Shown piece by piece: positions 14,732-21,427 of a stretch of DNA of 36,742 nt; position 1 is the stretch's first letter; the number at the start of each line of letters is the position of its first letter. The notes under the pieces are model-generated. The model was not told the origin of the DNA. It searched no databases and saw only the letters and a program-made list of their open reading frames with translations. The translations under genes were made by a program, and so were the position numbers. Location of the stretch: NCBI GenBank assembly GCA_016199485.1, contig JACQGO010000333.1:1-36742 (forward strand), written 5' to 3'. The stretch comes from Betaproteobacteria bacterium. GTDB lineage: Bacteria; Pseudomonadota; Gammaproteobacteria; Burkholderiales; SG8-41.

Positions 14732-15175
14732 TCAATCCATCCGCACCGGTCTCCCGCTGCGGCCAATGTGGTAAATGAATGGGCCAGGATTGGTCGCCAG
14801 GATCTTCTCGATTTGCTTCAGTGCGCCCGCGAGAATCGTACCCGTATCCTTTCCCGAAACATTCCCGCCGGTGAAAACGAACGCGCGGACGCCGGCGGCG
14901 TGCAAAGCGAGGCGTTCGAGCTGGCGGTAGCGGATGCGCTTGTCGCGGGTGAGGACAATCCAACTGTTCCGGCTGGCCTCGGCCAGCCATGTTTCGTCGG
15001 GAGTGCCCTTGGGAAAGTGATCCGTCAGCCGCTCAACTATCGCCCCCGCATCACGCAACGCGGTGACGACAGTCAGGCTGTCAAGCGACTCGTCAACAAA
15101 AAAAATGGCCCGTTCAGGCAGCTTTGAGTTCGAGTTCGCAGCGGATCGCGTCCTCGATCGCTTCTTCCGGGGCAC
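14732..15175 (-). CDS. PIN-like toxin of VapC45 type (array module 3)
   Basis: The core reads AIFFVDESLDSLTVVTALRD (acidic start of a PIN-like fold), LTDHFPKGTPDETWLAEA, IVLTRDKRIRYRQLERLAL and VRAFVFTGGNVSG, ending GPFIYHIGRSG. This matches the PIN-like proteins that pair with DUF433 antitoxins. The start is uncertain. GTG 15175 is the first plausible bacterial start, but the conserved part begins near a CTG at 15121, three codons before the antitoxin stop; the 18 residues between are basic and merely share DNA with the antitoxin. It is co-directional with and overlaps the DUF433 gene. Probable ribonuclease, target unknown. Confidence 0.72.
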   Translation of the reverse strand: MPRKKRSRTRSAANSNSKLPERAIFFVDESLDSLTVVTALRDAGAIVERLTDHFPKGTPDETWLAEASRNSWIVLTRDKRIRYRQLERLALHAAGVRAFVFTGGNVSGKDTGTILAGALKQIEKILATNPGPFIYHIGRSGRPVRMD

Positions 15176-15785
15176 CGTAGTCTTTCGCGAGGTCCTGAAT
15201 CCGCTCGCCCGCCTTGTAACGCTCGGCAAGCACCGCGGTTGGAATACCCGTACCCGCTATCACGGGCCGGCCGAACGACACGCGCGGGTCAATCACCACC
15301 GTCCGCGGCTGGTCACGGGGCGGTTGGGAACGCATGAACGGATAGAGTTTGATCGGCATGCCTTTGGCGTCGCGCTCGATGCGCTCAAGATACGCCCGAA
15401 TCATCTCCGCCATTTCGAGTTGTCCGTCTTTCGTAAGGTTGATGATCTCGCGGATGCGGTCCACGAACAGATCGACGCCGTTCGTGGCAAACTGTTCGGT
15501 CAACAGTGGACGTTTGGATCCCAAACGATCCGTCAACAGACGCAACGCACGGCGTATGGTGGGCAGACCGATACGGTGCTTGCGTCGCATCGACGTGAGT
15601 ACATATGCCTCGACAAGATTGGAAAAAGACAGCGTGTGCGTTTTCGGGTCGGTAAGATGGATGACTGCCCGAAACCACCGCTTTTCGCCACGGTAGGTGT
15701 AGGATTGTCCGGCCACCCACGTGCGCAGCGTCGGCGCCGCTATCCCAAGGTAGTGCGCCGCCTCCGGTACCGTGTAGGCCGGCAT
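15114..15785 (-). CDS. DUF433 antitoxin with N-terminal HTH (array module 3)
   Basis: The 223-residue protein opens with a MerR/excisionase-like helix-turn-helix (YTVPEAAHYLGIAAPTLRTW). A middle helical region follows (LVEAYVLTSMRRKHRIGLP, about 55-90). A C-terminal DUF433 domain (about 150-215) contains VVIDPRVSFGRPVIAGTG and GERIQDLAKDYGAPEEAIED. DUF433 proteins act as VapB45-type antitoxins to the PIN-like toxin encoded immediately after. The ATG at 15785 is the natural start of the HTH. It probably binds its own promoter in 15786-15920, where I could not define convincing -35/-10 boxes. Confidence 0.82.
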   Translation of the reverse strand: MPAYTVPEAAHYLGIAAPTLRTWVAGQSYTYRGEKRWFRAVIHLTDPKTHTLSFSNLVEAYVLTSMRRKHRIGLPTIRRALRLLTDRLGSKRPLLTEQFATNGVDLFVDRIREIINLTKDGQLEMAEMIRAYLERIERDAKGMPIKLYPFMRSQPPRDQPRTVVIDPRVSFGRPVIAGTGIPTAVLAERYKAGERIQDLAKDYGAPEEAIEDAIRCELELKAA

Positions 15786-15920
15786 CTCACGACGATCAGT
15801 TGCGGCAGCGAGGTTCAGGTTGCGGTCCTTGAACGCTTAAGGTCCATACGCCTATACGACGAAGCGACAGCCTATTATCTCACAGCTGCGCTTCGTTTCC
15901 ATTGGCCTCGCTGGTGTGTC

Positions 15921-16466
15921 TCACGCAGAAGAAAAACGGGGCTGCCCCGGTCTTTTCTCAATTTCCGCCAGCCGCCTGATGGGCAAGTGCATCGGTAATC
16001 CGCGTCCGCTCGGCGGTTGATTTACATCCGCAAGCTTTGTCGTCAGGGCATCCGGCGAAAGGATCGGGATGCGCGATTTGCCCGCCACCGCGAGCAGATC
16101 CTCGTCGCCCGTCACCAGCGCCTCCGCTCGCGCCGCATAGGCCAGTCGCAGGAATATCCGGTCGTCCGGATCGCGGTATTCAGGAATCCGAGCGGACGCG
16201 CCGACCTTGCGCATGGCCTCGGCGTGCTCCATGTAGTGCGCGAGCACATTTTTGGTCTCCTCCTCAGAAAGCTTGAGCTTCGGGCAGGCGAGCACGCGCA
16301 CCAGTTCGGCAACCGTTTCCGCGGAAACAACCGGGACGACGCGCCCCGCCTCCCATGCCTCCCGCAGCCAGGCGAGCCGCCCCTCGCGGAACACGAGGGC
16401 CGACACGGCGACATTGGTGTCGAGCACGACGCGCCGCGGGCGGGCTACTTCCGTTTTCTCGCCCAC
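15921..16466 (-). CDS. PIN-domain toxin with C-terminus extended through repeat R (array module 4)
   Basis: The 181-residue frame has a COG1569-like PIN core: RRVVLDTNVAVSALVF (Asp16), SAETVAELVRVL (Glu54), DPDDRIFLRLAYAA, ALVTGDEDLL and IPILSPDALTTKL. The last ~30 residues, from QPPSGRGLPMHLPIRR onward, are repeat R read in a frame different from its own coding tail. The original stop has therefore been lost and the protein extended. It overlaps the AbrB antitoxin by 22 nt. The catalytic core seems intact; whether the extension affects activity is unknown. Confidence 0.82.
   Translation of the reverse strand: MGEKTEVARPRRVVLDTNVAVSALVFREGRLAWLREAWEAGRVVPVVSAETVAELVRVLACPKLKLSEEETKNVLAHYMEHAEAMRKVGASARIPEYRDPDDRIFLRLAYAARAEALVTGDEDLLAVAGKSRIPILSPDALTTKLADVNQPPSGRGLPMHLPIRRLAEIEKRPGQPRFSSA
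15936..16020 (-). repeat. Dispersed repeat R, copy 5, inside the 3' end of a PIN gene
   Basis: The complement carries TAERTRITDALAHQAAGG-Asn-stop, in a different frame from the overlapping PIN toxin. The 32-bp block 15953-15984 is identical to copy 4. The outer end (GGGGCTGCCCCGG) has drifted from the GACGTAGCCCGG form but can still form a hairpin. Confidence 0.72.
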
Positions 16467-16669
16467 CGCACCGCGCCTTCGATATCCTTCTCGGTGATGC
16501 CGAGCGACTCGATCTTGCGCCAGACGCCGTCAAGGCTCGTCACCCTGGCCGGCACCAACACGATGCGCCCTTTCTCGGCGCGCACCTCGAAGTAGCGCGC
16601 GCCCGGAAACCGCGCCACGACCGCCTTGGGCAGCGTGAGCTGGTTCTTGGAGGTCAGCTTTGCCAGCAT
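16445..16669 (-). CDS. AbrB/MazE-like antitoxin (array module 4)
   Basis: The 74-residue protein begins MLAKLTSKNQLTLPKAVVAR, the swapped-hairpin AbrB/SpoVT DNA-binding fold. It continues ARYFEVRAEKGRIVLVP and ends in a basic helix (AVRWARKRK) likely to contact the toxin. It overlaps the PIN gene by 22 nt. A good promoter and repeated operator half-sites lie at 16676-16727. Role: repressor of the module and antidote. Confidence 0.85.
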   Translation of the reverse strand: MLAKLTSKNQLTLPKAVVARFPGARYFEVRAEKGRIVLVPARVTSLDGVWRKIESLGITEKDIEGAVRWARKRK

Positions 16670-16675
16670 TGCTGT

Positions 16676-16727
16676 ATTCCTTTTAGTAAGGATTCCTTAT
16701 TATATGGCAATCGCCCGCCGGCGCCAA
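16676..16727 (-). promoter_or_regulatory. Promoter and operator of the AbrB/PIN module
   Basis: On the minus strand, TTGGCG (complement of 16722-16727), 17 bp and a perfect TATAAT (complement of 16699-16704) precede the ATG by 30 bp. Two ATTCCTT half-sites (16676-16682, 16692-16698) and the palindrome AAGGATTCCTT (16688-16698) cover the expected transcription start, which fits autorepression. Confidence 0.65.
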
Positions 16728-16870
16728 GCGGGCTCCTGAATCGTGGTTGGTGGGGTGAGTCCCTGGCCGGAGCCTACCCAAACAAGGCCGGCGCATGTGC
16801 AGCGCCCGCCGGCGCATCACGCTGCGCCTGAGCGCCCGATTTGCTTAACGGGAAAAGGGGGAGAAAATAG

Positions 16871-16966
16871 GGAAACGTAACCCGGTTTTCTCAATCTCCT
16901 CCAGCCGCCTGACTGGTAAGCGCTTCGGCAATCCGCGCTTGCTCGGCGGGTGAAAGCGTCGGCCAC
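16871..16966 (-). repeat. Dispersed repeat R, copy 6 (most diverged full copy)
   Basis: The complement reads LSPAEQARIAEALTSQAAGG-Asp-stop followed by TTGAGAAAACCGGG. Compared with copy 4 over 21 codons, most changes are synonymous and the stop stays in place. It is joined to repeat S copy 2 on its right. Confidence 0.7.
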
Positions 16967-17002
16967 GCTCGGGTGCTATGACGTCCCTCTCTCCGGTCAA
17001 GT

Positions 17003-17128
17003 GTTCTGTTACGGCACCCGCGTAAACGCCCACTGCGGGAGATCGTGAAGATAATAAACGGGGCCAAATAGCCAGATACAGCCCGTATCACTCTAATAGC
17101 CCGCGGCTTCCTTTGCTTCAACCGATCG
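17003..17128 (-). repeat. Dispersed repeat S, copy 2
   Basis: Counterpart of 13497-13620. It contains the hairpin GATAC-AGCCC-GTATC (17075-17089) where copy 1 has a hairpin of related but different sequence. It begins 23 bp after the stop of the small gene at 17152. Confidence 0.65.
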
Positions 17129-17151
17129 CACTGGTACAGAAGTTTGAAGAA

Positions 17152-17364
17152 TCAGGCCGTGGTGATCTGCTTGGGGCCGGCCGGCGCCGACTGGACCAGA
17201 TAATCCAGAACCTCGCCCTGCATGCGCTCGATCTCCAGCCGATAGCCGGAGCTCAGCGCGGCCCACTCCTCGGGCCGGGCGGTCTTCCGCAATTCGTCGA
17301 GCAGCCGCTCAAGTCTTGCCACGCGCTCGCGCGTCACCGCCAATTCCTGGTCGTTGCGTATCAT
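17152..17364 (-). CDS. Small helical protein partner of the nucleotidyltransferase
   Basis: The 70-residue protein starts MIRNDQELAVTRERVARLER and continues LLDELRKTARPEEW and LEIERMQGEVLDYL. It is nearly all charged helix, resembling the N-terminal helical part of some HTH antitoxins, but has no HTH of its own. ATG 17364 overlaps the nucleotidyltransferase stop (ATGA), so the two are coupled. It could be the antitoxin or accessory subunit of the pair; I do not recognise a named family. The longer frame to 17415 lies inside the upstream gene and is not supported. Confidence 0.68.
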   Translation of the reverse strand: MIRNDQELAVTRERVARLERLLDELRKTARPEEWAALSSGYRLEIERMQGEVLDYLVQSAPAGPKQITTA

Positions 17365-17798
17365 GTCTGAATGTCCACTATGCCACGTTTTGCCCCATCG
17401 CGCTTGATCTGCCATGTTTCAAGAAACTCCCGCACCAGCCTATCCGACACCATGCCTTCACGCAGCCAGAAGACGCTTGCCCCATAACGAGCCTGTGCAT
17501 CCGCGTGCGAGAAAATCGTGCGACACTCGCGAGGGGATTCCTCCAGCCTGAAATCGGCCGCCATCACTAACGCTACGTCGACGTCATGTGGATCGGTTGT
17601 CGAAGATACAAAGCTGCCGAACACGCAGAACCGCTTGAGCTTGCCTGTGCGCGCCGCCAGTTCATGCAAATGACGTAGCCGGGCGAGCGCGTGAACGCGA
17701 ACTTCCGAGCCGATCCCGAAACGTTCGGCCACCTCGGCCCATGTCGCCGAATGTATGCCGAGTGGTAGGTCGCCGTTCTCATCAAGCGGCGGGAGCAT
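17361..17798 (-). CDS. Minimal nucleotidyltransferase (MNT)-type protein
   Basis: The 145-residue protein has the small-nucleotidyltransferase signature CVFGSFVSSTTDPHDVDVAL: Gly61-Ser62, then Asp72-x-Asp74 as metal ligands. The N-terminal ~50 residues form helices with WAEVAERFGIGSEVRVHAL. MNT proteins usually work with HEPN partners and transfer AMP to them or to RNA; here the neighbour is a 70-residue helical protein instead, so the partner is non-standard. The ATG at 17798 has only a weak ribosome-binding site. It is likely part of a toxin-antitoxin pair; which member is toxic is unknown. Confidence 0.75.
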   Translation of the reverse strand: MLPPLDENGDLPLGIHSATWAEVAERFGIGSEVRVHALARLRHLHELAARTGKLKRFCVFGSFVSSTTDPHDVDVALVMAADFRLEESPRECRTIFSHADAQARYGASVFWLREGMVSDRLVREFLETWQIKRDGAKRGIVDIQT

Positions 17799-17831
17799 GC
17801 ACGCTGCTCATGATTGAAGTATTACTGCATC

Positions 17832-17957
17832 TCATTTTCTCGCACGTATGGGAAAAATCAGCACGTGGCATGGTTGCTTGCCTCGCTGCGACATACTCTC
17901 AAATTGCTCGAGCGCCGCGCGCGTCCACTCAAGCGGCTTTTCGCGAGCGCCGTGCAT
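17832..17957 (-). pseudogene. Truncated ParE/RelE-like toxin relic
   Basis: A 41-codon frame starts at ATG 17957 inside the end of the RHH antitoxin gene and reads REKPLEWTRAALEQFESMSQ, the typical opening strand and helix of ParE/RelE toxins. After about 25 residues the similarity ends and the frame stops at 17832. The position directly behind an RHH antitoxin is that of a ParD-ParE pair. It is probably the broken toxin of that module; the call rests on a short motif. Confidence 0.35.
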
Positions 17958-18216
17958 GGCGCGCGATCATGGCCCGCAGTTCGGCACGCGCTTCGCCGTC
18001 GCTCACGATCACGCCGCGCCGGCCGGAGGCGATTCCTTCGTTCACGCGGCGGACGAGTTCCTCGCAGTAGTCGAACCCGTCGCGCAGCACGAATTTGAGC
18101 ATGCGCTGCGGCGTCGATCCGGCGGCAGCGGCCAAGCGCTCCAGACGCCTCCGATCCGCCCCTGCCAGTGCAAGTCGCGCGGAAGACCGCCTGGCTGAAT
18201 AACTTTGAGTGCGCAT
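17929..18216 (-). CDS. RHH-type antitoxin, toxin partner apparently broken
   Basis: The 95-residue basic protein starts at ATG 18216, with GAGAGG 6 nt upstream. It contains ARLALAGADRRRLERLAAAA, GSTPQRMLKFVLRDGFDY and CEELVRRVNEGIASGRRGVI. The last resembles the C-terminal motif of ParD/CopG antitoxins, which bind a ParE toxin. The only trace of a toxin is the short frame at 17832-17957. If so, this is an orphan antitoxin that could still act as a repressor. An end fragment of repeat R lies 67 bp upstream. Confidence 0.65.
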   Translation of the reverse strand: MRTQSYSARRSSARLALAGADRRRLERLAAAAGSTPQRMLKFVLRDGFDYCEELVRRVNEGIASGRRGVIVSDGEARAELRAMIARHARRSRKAA

Positions 18217-18283
18217 GGCAAACCTCTCGTTCACGCTTCTGATCATTCTAGCTCGAAGCCGCGTTAATGTCAGTTCTGCAAAG

Positions 18284-18311
18284 GAGGGGACGTAGCTTGG
18301 TTTTTCTCAAA
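18284..18311 (-). repeat. Dispersed repeat R, end fragment 7
   Basis: GGGGACGTAGCTTGG followed by TTTTTCTCAA, the outer end of R only. It is the right-hand limit of the array, next to the 3' end of the MmgE/PrpD gene. The 18312-18426 interval beyond it shows nothing recognisable. Confidence 0.55.
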
Positions 18312-18426
18312 CCCTTGGATAGCACGACCCGGCCGCGCTGCCCGACTGCCGCAAGCCAAAACATTTGGCGGGGCGGCCTGTCCCGGCGCTATCGGAGTTC
18401 AAGACAGATGCGAAAGAAAGCCGCAG

Positions 18427-19809
18427 TCACTTGTGCCGACGCGCGAGCAACCTGGCAAAAGAGCGCATGTCGGCCTCCTTCTCGATGGAGTGCACGCGGT
18501 CGATCACTTGCCGCGCGATGCGCGGTCCCAGGACGGGTTCGGCCTGCGTGCGGAACTTCCTCGTCACGTCGTCCCAGGTCATCGGGTTTTGCGGGTCCCC
18601 GCGCGGGTAGGTCACTTCGCGGTAAAACGTGCCGCGCGGCGTTTTCACCTCGACCGCCGCCGGGCGCGCGCCCTGCCTGAACAGCGCGGTGAATTCCGGC
18701 TTCGCCTCTATCGTCGTCTTTGCCATGAGAGTGGCAACCGCCGGATTGCGCAGCCATTCGTCGGTGAACTGCTGCGGTGTGACCTCGCCGGCGACGATCG
18801 CGGCCGCGACGCAATAGTAGAAGCTGTGATCCGCGGTCTCCTTGGTGGTCGGCGCGAGCTTGCTGCGGTCCCAGCTCGGCTTGGTGACCGCTTCCTCGTG
18901 GGCGAGGATGCGGATCGCCTCGATCTCGGCGGGATCGATCCGGTGTTCGTTCCTCAGTTCGATCGCCGCCTGCACCATCGCCGGCGTCATGCCCTCCACC
19001 GGATAAGGCTTGAGGCCGACCTTGAGGATGCGGAAGTCGCCGCGCTGCGGCACGAGCGGTTCGACATCGACGCCTCCCGCCACCGCGTGGCGAAAGCCGT
19101 AAGGGCCCTCGAGCAGCGTGCTACATCCCGTGAATCCGCGACCCGCGAGCAGCGCGTAGAGGATGCTCTGGCTCGCGACGATCGGTGCCGAGAGCGCCTT
19201 GTCCATCGGAATGTCTCCATGGCGGATTTCGGCGAGCGTGTTCGAGCGGGCGCCCGAGAGCGCGATCGCGTGCCCGATCTGCGTCCCGTTCAGTTCCAGG
19301 AGTCTCCCCGTGCCGGCGGCCGCGGCGTAGGCGCACGCGGCGGTGTGATGCCAGCCCGCATGCCAGAGATTCCTGGCGACCGGCAGATCGGAGAACCGCA
19401 TCTGCACTTCGTATGCGATCACCGTGGCGAGCAGGAAATCGCCTCCGGAGCGTTCACGCCATTCCGCGGTCGCGAGCAATGTCGCGATGTTGTCGCTGGG
19501 ATGCGCGGTCCACGCGGGGCCGAAGTAGACGTCGTTGTAGTCCTGGTAGCGCAGCGCGACGCCGTTGGCGAGCGCCGCGAGCTGCGCGGCCGCCTTTGCG
19601 CTCTCGCCGATGACGGTTGCGTGACCGCCTGCGTCGAGCTCGCGTATCGCGCTTCTCACGGTGCGCGCGGGCTCGCTCGCAAGGCCGCCGCAGGCGCAGG
19701 CGAGGCTGTCGAGCAGGATGCGCCTGGCGTAGTCGGTGACGCGCTCTCCCAGATCCTCGAATCGAAGGTCGGCAGCGTACTTCCCGATCCGTTCCACTAC
19801 TGTCTGCAT
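18427..19809 (-). CDS. MmgE/PrpD family protein (second gene of the pair)
   Basis: The 460-residue protein starts MQTVVERIGKYAADLRFEDL and contains ILLDSLACACGGLASEPART, YQDYNDVYFGPAWTAHPSDN, HHTAACAYAAAAGTGRLLEL and GMTPAMVQAAIELR, the usual order of MmgE/PrpD. The His/Asp-rich HPSDN and GWHHTAA segments correspond to the active-site region. The family includes 2-methylcitrate dehydratase, cis-aconitate decarboxylase and iminodisuccinate epimerase, so the reaction is probably (de)hydration or epimerisation of a polycarboxylate. GGGGAG lies 6 nt before ATG 19809. It follows the paralogue by 23 bp and is probably co-transcribed. Length is normal. Confidence 0.87.
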   Translation of the reverse strand: MQTVVERIGKYAADLRFEDLGERVTDYARRILLDSLACACGGLASEPARTVRSAIRELDAGGHATVIGESAKAAAQLAALANGVALRYQDYNDVYFGPAWTAHPSDNIATLLATAEWRERSGGDFLLATVIAYEVQMRFSDLPVARNLWHAGWHHTAACAYAAAAGTGRLLELNGTQIGHAIALSGARSNTLAEIRHGDIPMDKALSAPIVASQSILYALLAGRGFTGCSTLLEGPYGFRHAVAGGVDVEPLVPQRGDFRILKVGLKPYPVEGMTPAMVQAAIELRNEHRIDPAEIEAIRILAHEEAVTKPSWDRSKLAPTTKETADHSFYYCVAAAIVAGEVTPQQFTDEWLRNPAVATLMAKTTIEAKPEFTALFRQGARPAAVEVKTPRGTFYREVTYPRGDPQNPMTWDDVTRKFRTQAEPVLGPRIARQVIDRVHSIEKEADMRSFARLLARRHK

Positions 19810-19832
19810 CGCGTACTCCCCGCGGGGACGGG

Positions 19833-21203
19833 CTATGCAGGGACTGCGCGCCGGGTGCGCGTGGCGGTCGCGGTAAGCGCGTCCATCACCGGTTTGAGGT
19901 CGCGGATCTCCTCGAGGTTGAGCAGGCTCCGCTCCACCGTGCTCACGGTTTCCGGCGCAAGACGATACGCGGCGCAGGCGCGGAACTTGGTGAGCGTGCG
20001 TTCCTGCTGCAGACCGAAGACCGGGTCACCCGGCGCGTGCTTGATGTTCTTCTCGTGGCGCTTTCCGCCGCGCGTCACTATGGCGACGTTGACGCTGCCG
20101 TCGGCGGGATCGTCGATGTGGCGGACCTTCTGCATCAGCGCGCGTATCCCCGCCTCCTGCGTGCGCTCGACGCTGTAGTCGCCGATCACCGACCAGCCCT
20201 TGAGCACCCCCAGCGCAAGGTTGAAGGCCATCGAGAATTTGCCCTCGAGCCCGGTTGCCGGACTGAGGTGAAGCAGGGGGATCGGGCGCAGGTCGACTTC
20301 GATTGCCTCGATGTTCTGCGGCTGCAACGAGTGCTCGCGCACGAGGTCGATCACGCCCGAGGTCGCGCGGTGCGTGGACCAGCATGCCGGATACCACTTA
20401 ATGACCAGCCCGCGGCTCAACGCGAAATTTTTTCCCAGGCGGCCGCACACGACCTCCTCGGTGTAGTTTCCCGACCCGCGGAAGGCCCGCAGAAATCCTT
20501 GTTCTCCGCCCAATGCGTCCTTGTCCGCGGTGAACCCGCGTTGCGCGAGCAGCGCTGCAACCACGCCGTTGCGAGCCGCCAGTCCAGCGTGCAGCGGCTT
20601 AGTCATGGTGCCGAAGTTCTTTTGGATGCCGCACGCTTCGGAAGCCGCGATGCCGATCGCGTGCATGGTCTGTGCCCGGTTCAGGCCCAGCAGCCGCGCG
20701 GCGGTGCAGGTCGCGGCGATCGCTCCGTACGGCCCGGTCGGGTGCCAGCCGAGCTGCCAGCTGCGCGCATCGATCTTGCCGAACATGCTGCGATCGGCAA
20801 GGCAGGTCCCGATCTCGAATCCGGCCGTGTAGGCCGCCAGCGCCTCCTTGCCGGAGGGGCGGGTGAGATCGGCGAGCGCGAAAATCACCGGCACGAGCAC
20901 CGCGGTCGGGTGACCGAAGCCGCCGACATCGTCGAAATCCAGCGCATGGCTCAGCGCGCCGTTGGCCAGCGCGGACTCGGGTATGTTCGTCGCGACGTTC
21001 ATGCCGATGACGCGCGCCTGCGGCTTGCCCCCGACGAAGGCGAGATAGTCCTCGATGATCGCCGCCATCTCGGTCCCGGCGCCGGCCAGCGCGACGCCGC
21101 TGCAGTCGAGGATGCCCCATTTCGCCCACGTCACCGCTTCGCGGGGTATGGAATCGAAGTCGAGCCCGATCGTGTAGTCTGCGCAAGCCGAGGTCACGCT
21201 CAT
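19833..21203 (-). CDS. MmgE/PrpD family protein (first gene of the pair)
   Basis: The 456-residue protein has WAKWGILDCSGVALAGAG, LANGALSHALDFDDVGGFGH, WQLGWHPTGPYGAIAATC, AIGIAASEACGIQKNFGTM and IKWYPACWSTHRATSGV. The HALDFDD and GWHPTGP blocks mark the catalytic pocket of MmgE/PrpD enzymes. It belongs to a different branch from its downstream neighbour, so the two may form a heteromer or act on successive intermediates (inference). GGAGA precedes the ATG by 7 nt. The CysB-like regulator lies upstream on the same strand, with a 224-bp gap that holds a -10-like TATTAT (complement of 21344-21349) but no clear -35. Confidence 0.87.
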   Translation of the reverse strand: MSVTSACADYTIGLDFDSIPREAVTWAKWGILDCSGVALAGAGTEMAAIIEDYLAFVGGKPQARVIGMNVATNIPESALANGALSHALDFDDVGGFGHPTAVLVPVIFALADLTRPSGKEALAAYTAGFEIGTCLADRSMFGKIDARSWQLGWHPTGPYGAIAATCTAARLLGLNRAQTMHAIGIAASEACGIQKNFGTMTKPLHAGLAARNGVVAALLAQRGFTADKDALGGEQGFLRAFRGSGNYTEEVVCGRLGKNFALSRGLVIKWYPACWSTHRATSGVIDLVREHSLQPQNIEAIEVDLRPIPLLHLSPATGLEGKFSMAFNLALGVLKGWSVIGDYSVERTQEAGIRALMQKVRHIDDPADGSVNVAIVTRGGKRHEKNIKHAPGDPVFGLQQERTLTKFRACAAYRLAPETVSTVERSLLNLEEIRDLKPVMDALTATATRTRRAVPA

Positions 21204-21427
21204 CGTGGTGTCTCCATGGTTGGCTCAGGGTCGTGCATGGCGGTTCTCGTCCCGATGCGCCGGTTTCGGGTGCGCGCATCCTTCGTCCGCCCGGCCTGCC
21301 GATGATACCCAATCCCCACTATTTGAACCATGAATGATTTTGCATAATACCATTTGGAAATCTCATACCACGTCCCACGGCGCGGACAGCGGGAGGTGGA
21401 GCGGCCGGAGGATCGTGAGCGCGGCCG

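Noticed and set aside
14545-14778. Rightward 77-codon frame starting in the operator at 14545
   Set aside because: It only crosses the operator and repeat R, has no recognisable domain, and its ATG is the mirror half of the palindrome.
16845-17121. Leftward frames of 62 and 76 codons across S and R copy 2/6
   Set aside because: They look like fusions of repeat sequence in shifted frames; relative to copy 1 the frame is broken, so no intact protein is supported.
13406-17128. Integron attC sites as an explanation for repeats R and S
   Set aside because: No GTTRRRY / RYYYAAC core pairs with the expected spacing were found, and no integrase gene is in the window.
13406-18311. CRISPR array
   Set aside because: The repeats are few, irregularly spaced by whole genes, and partly protein-coding; no spacer-like units occur.
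18433-21305. Long rightward frames (581 and 422 codons) opposite the MmgE/PrpD genes
   Set aside because: They are shadows. The leftward frames carry family motifs and ribosome-binding sites; the rightward ones do not.
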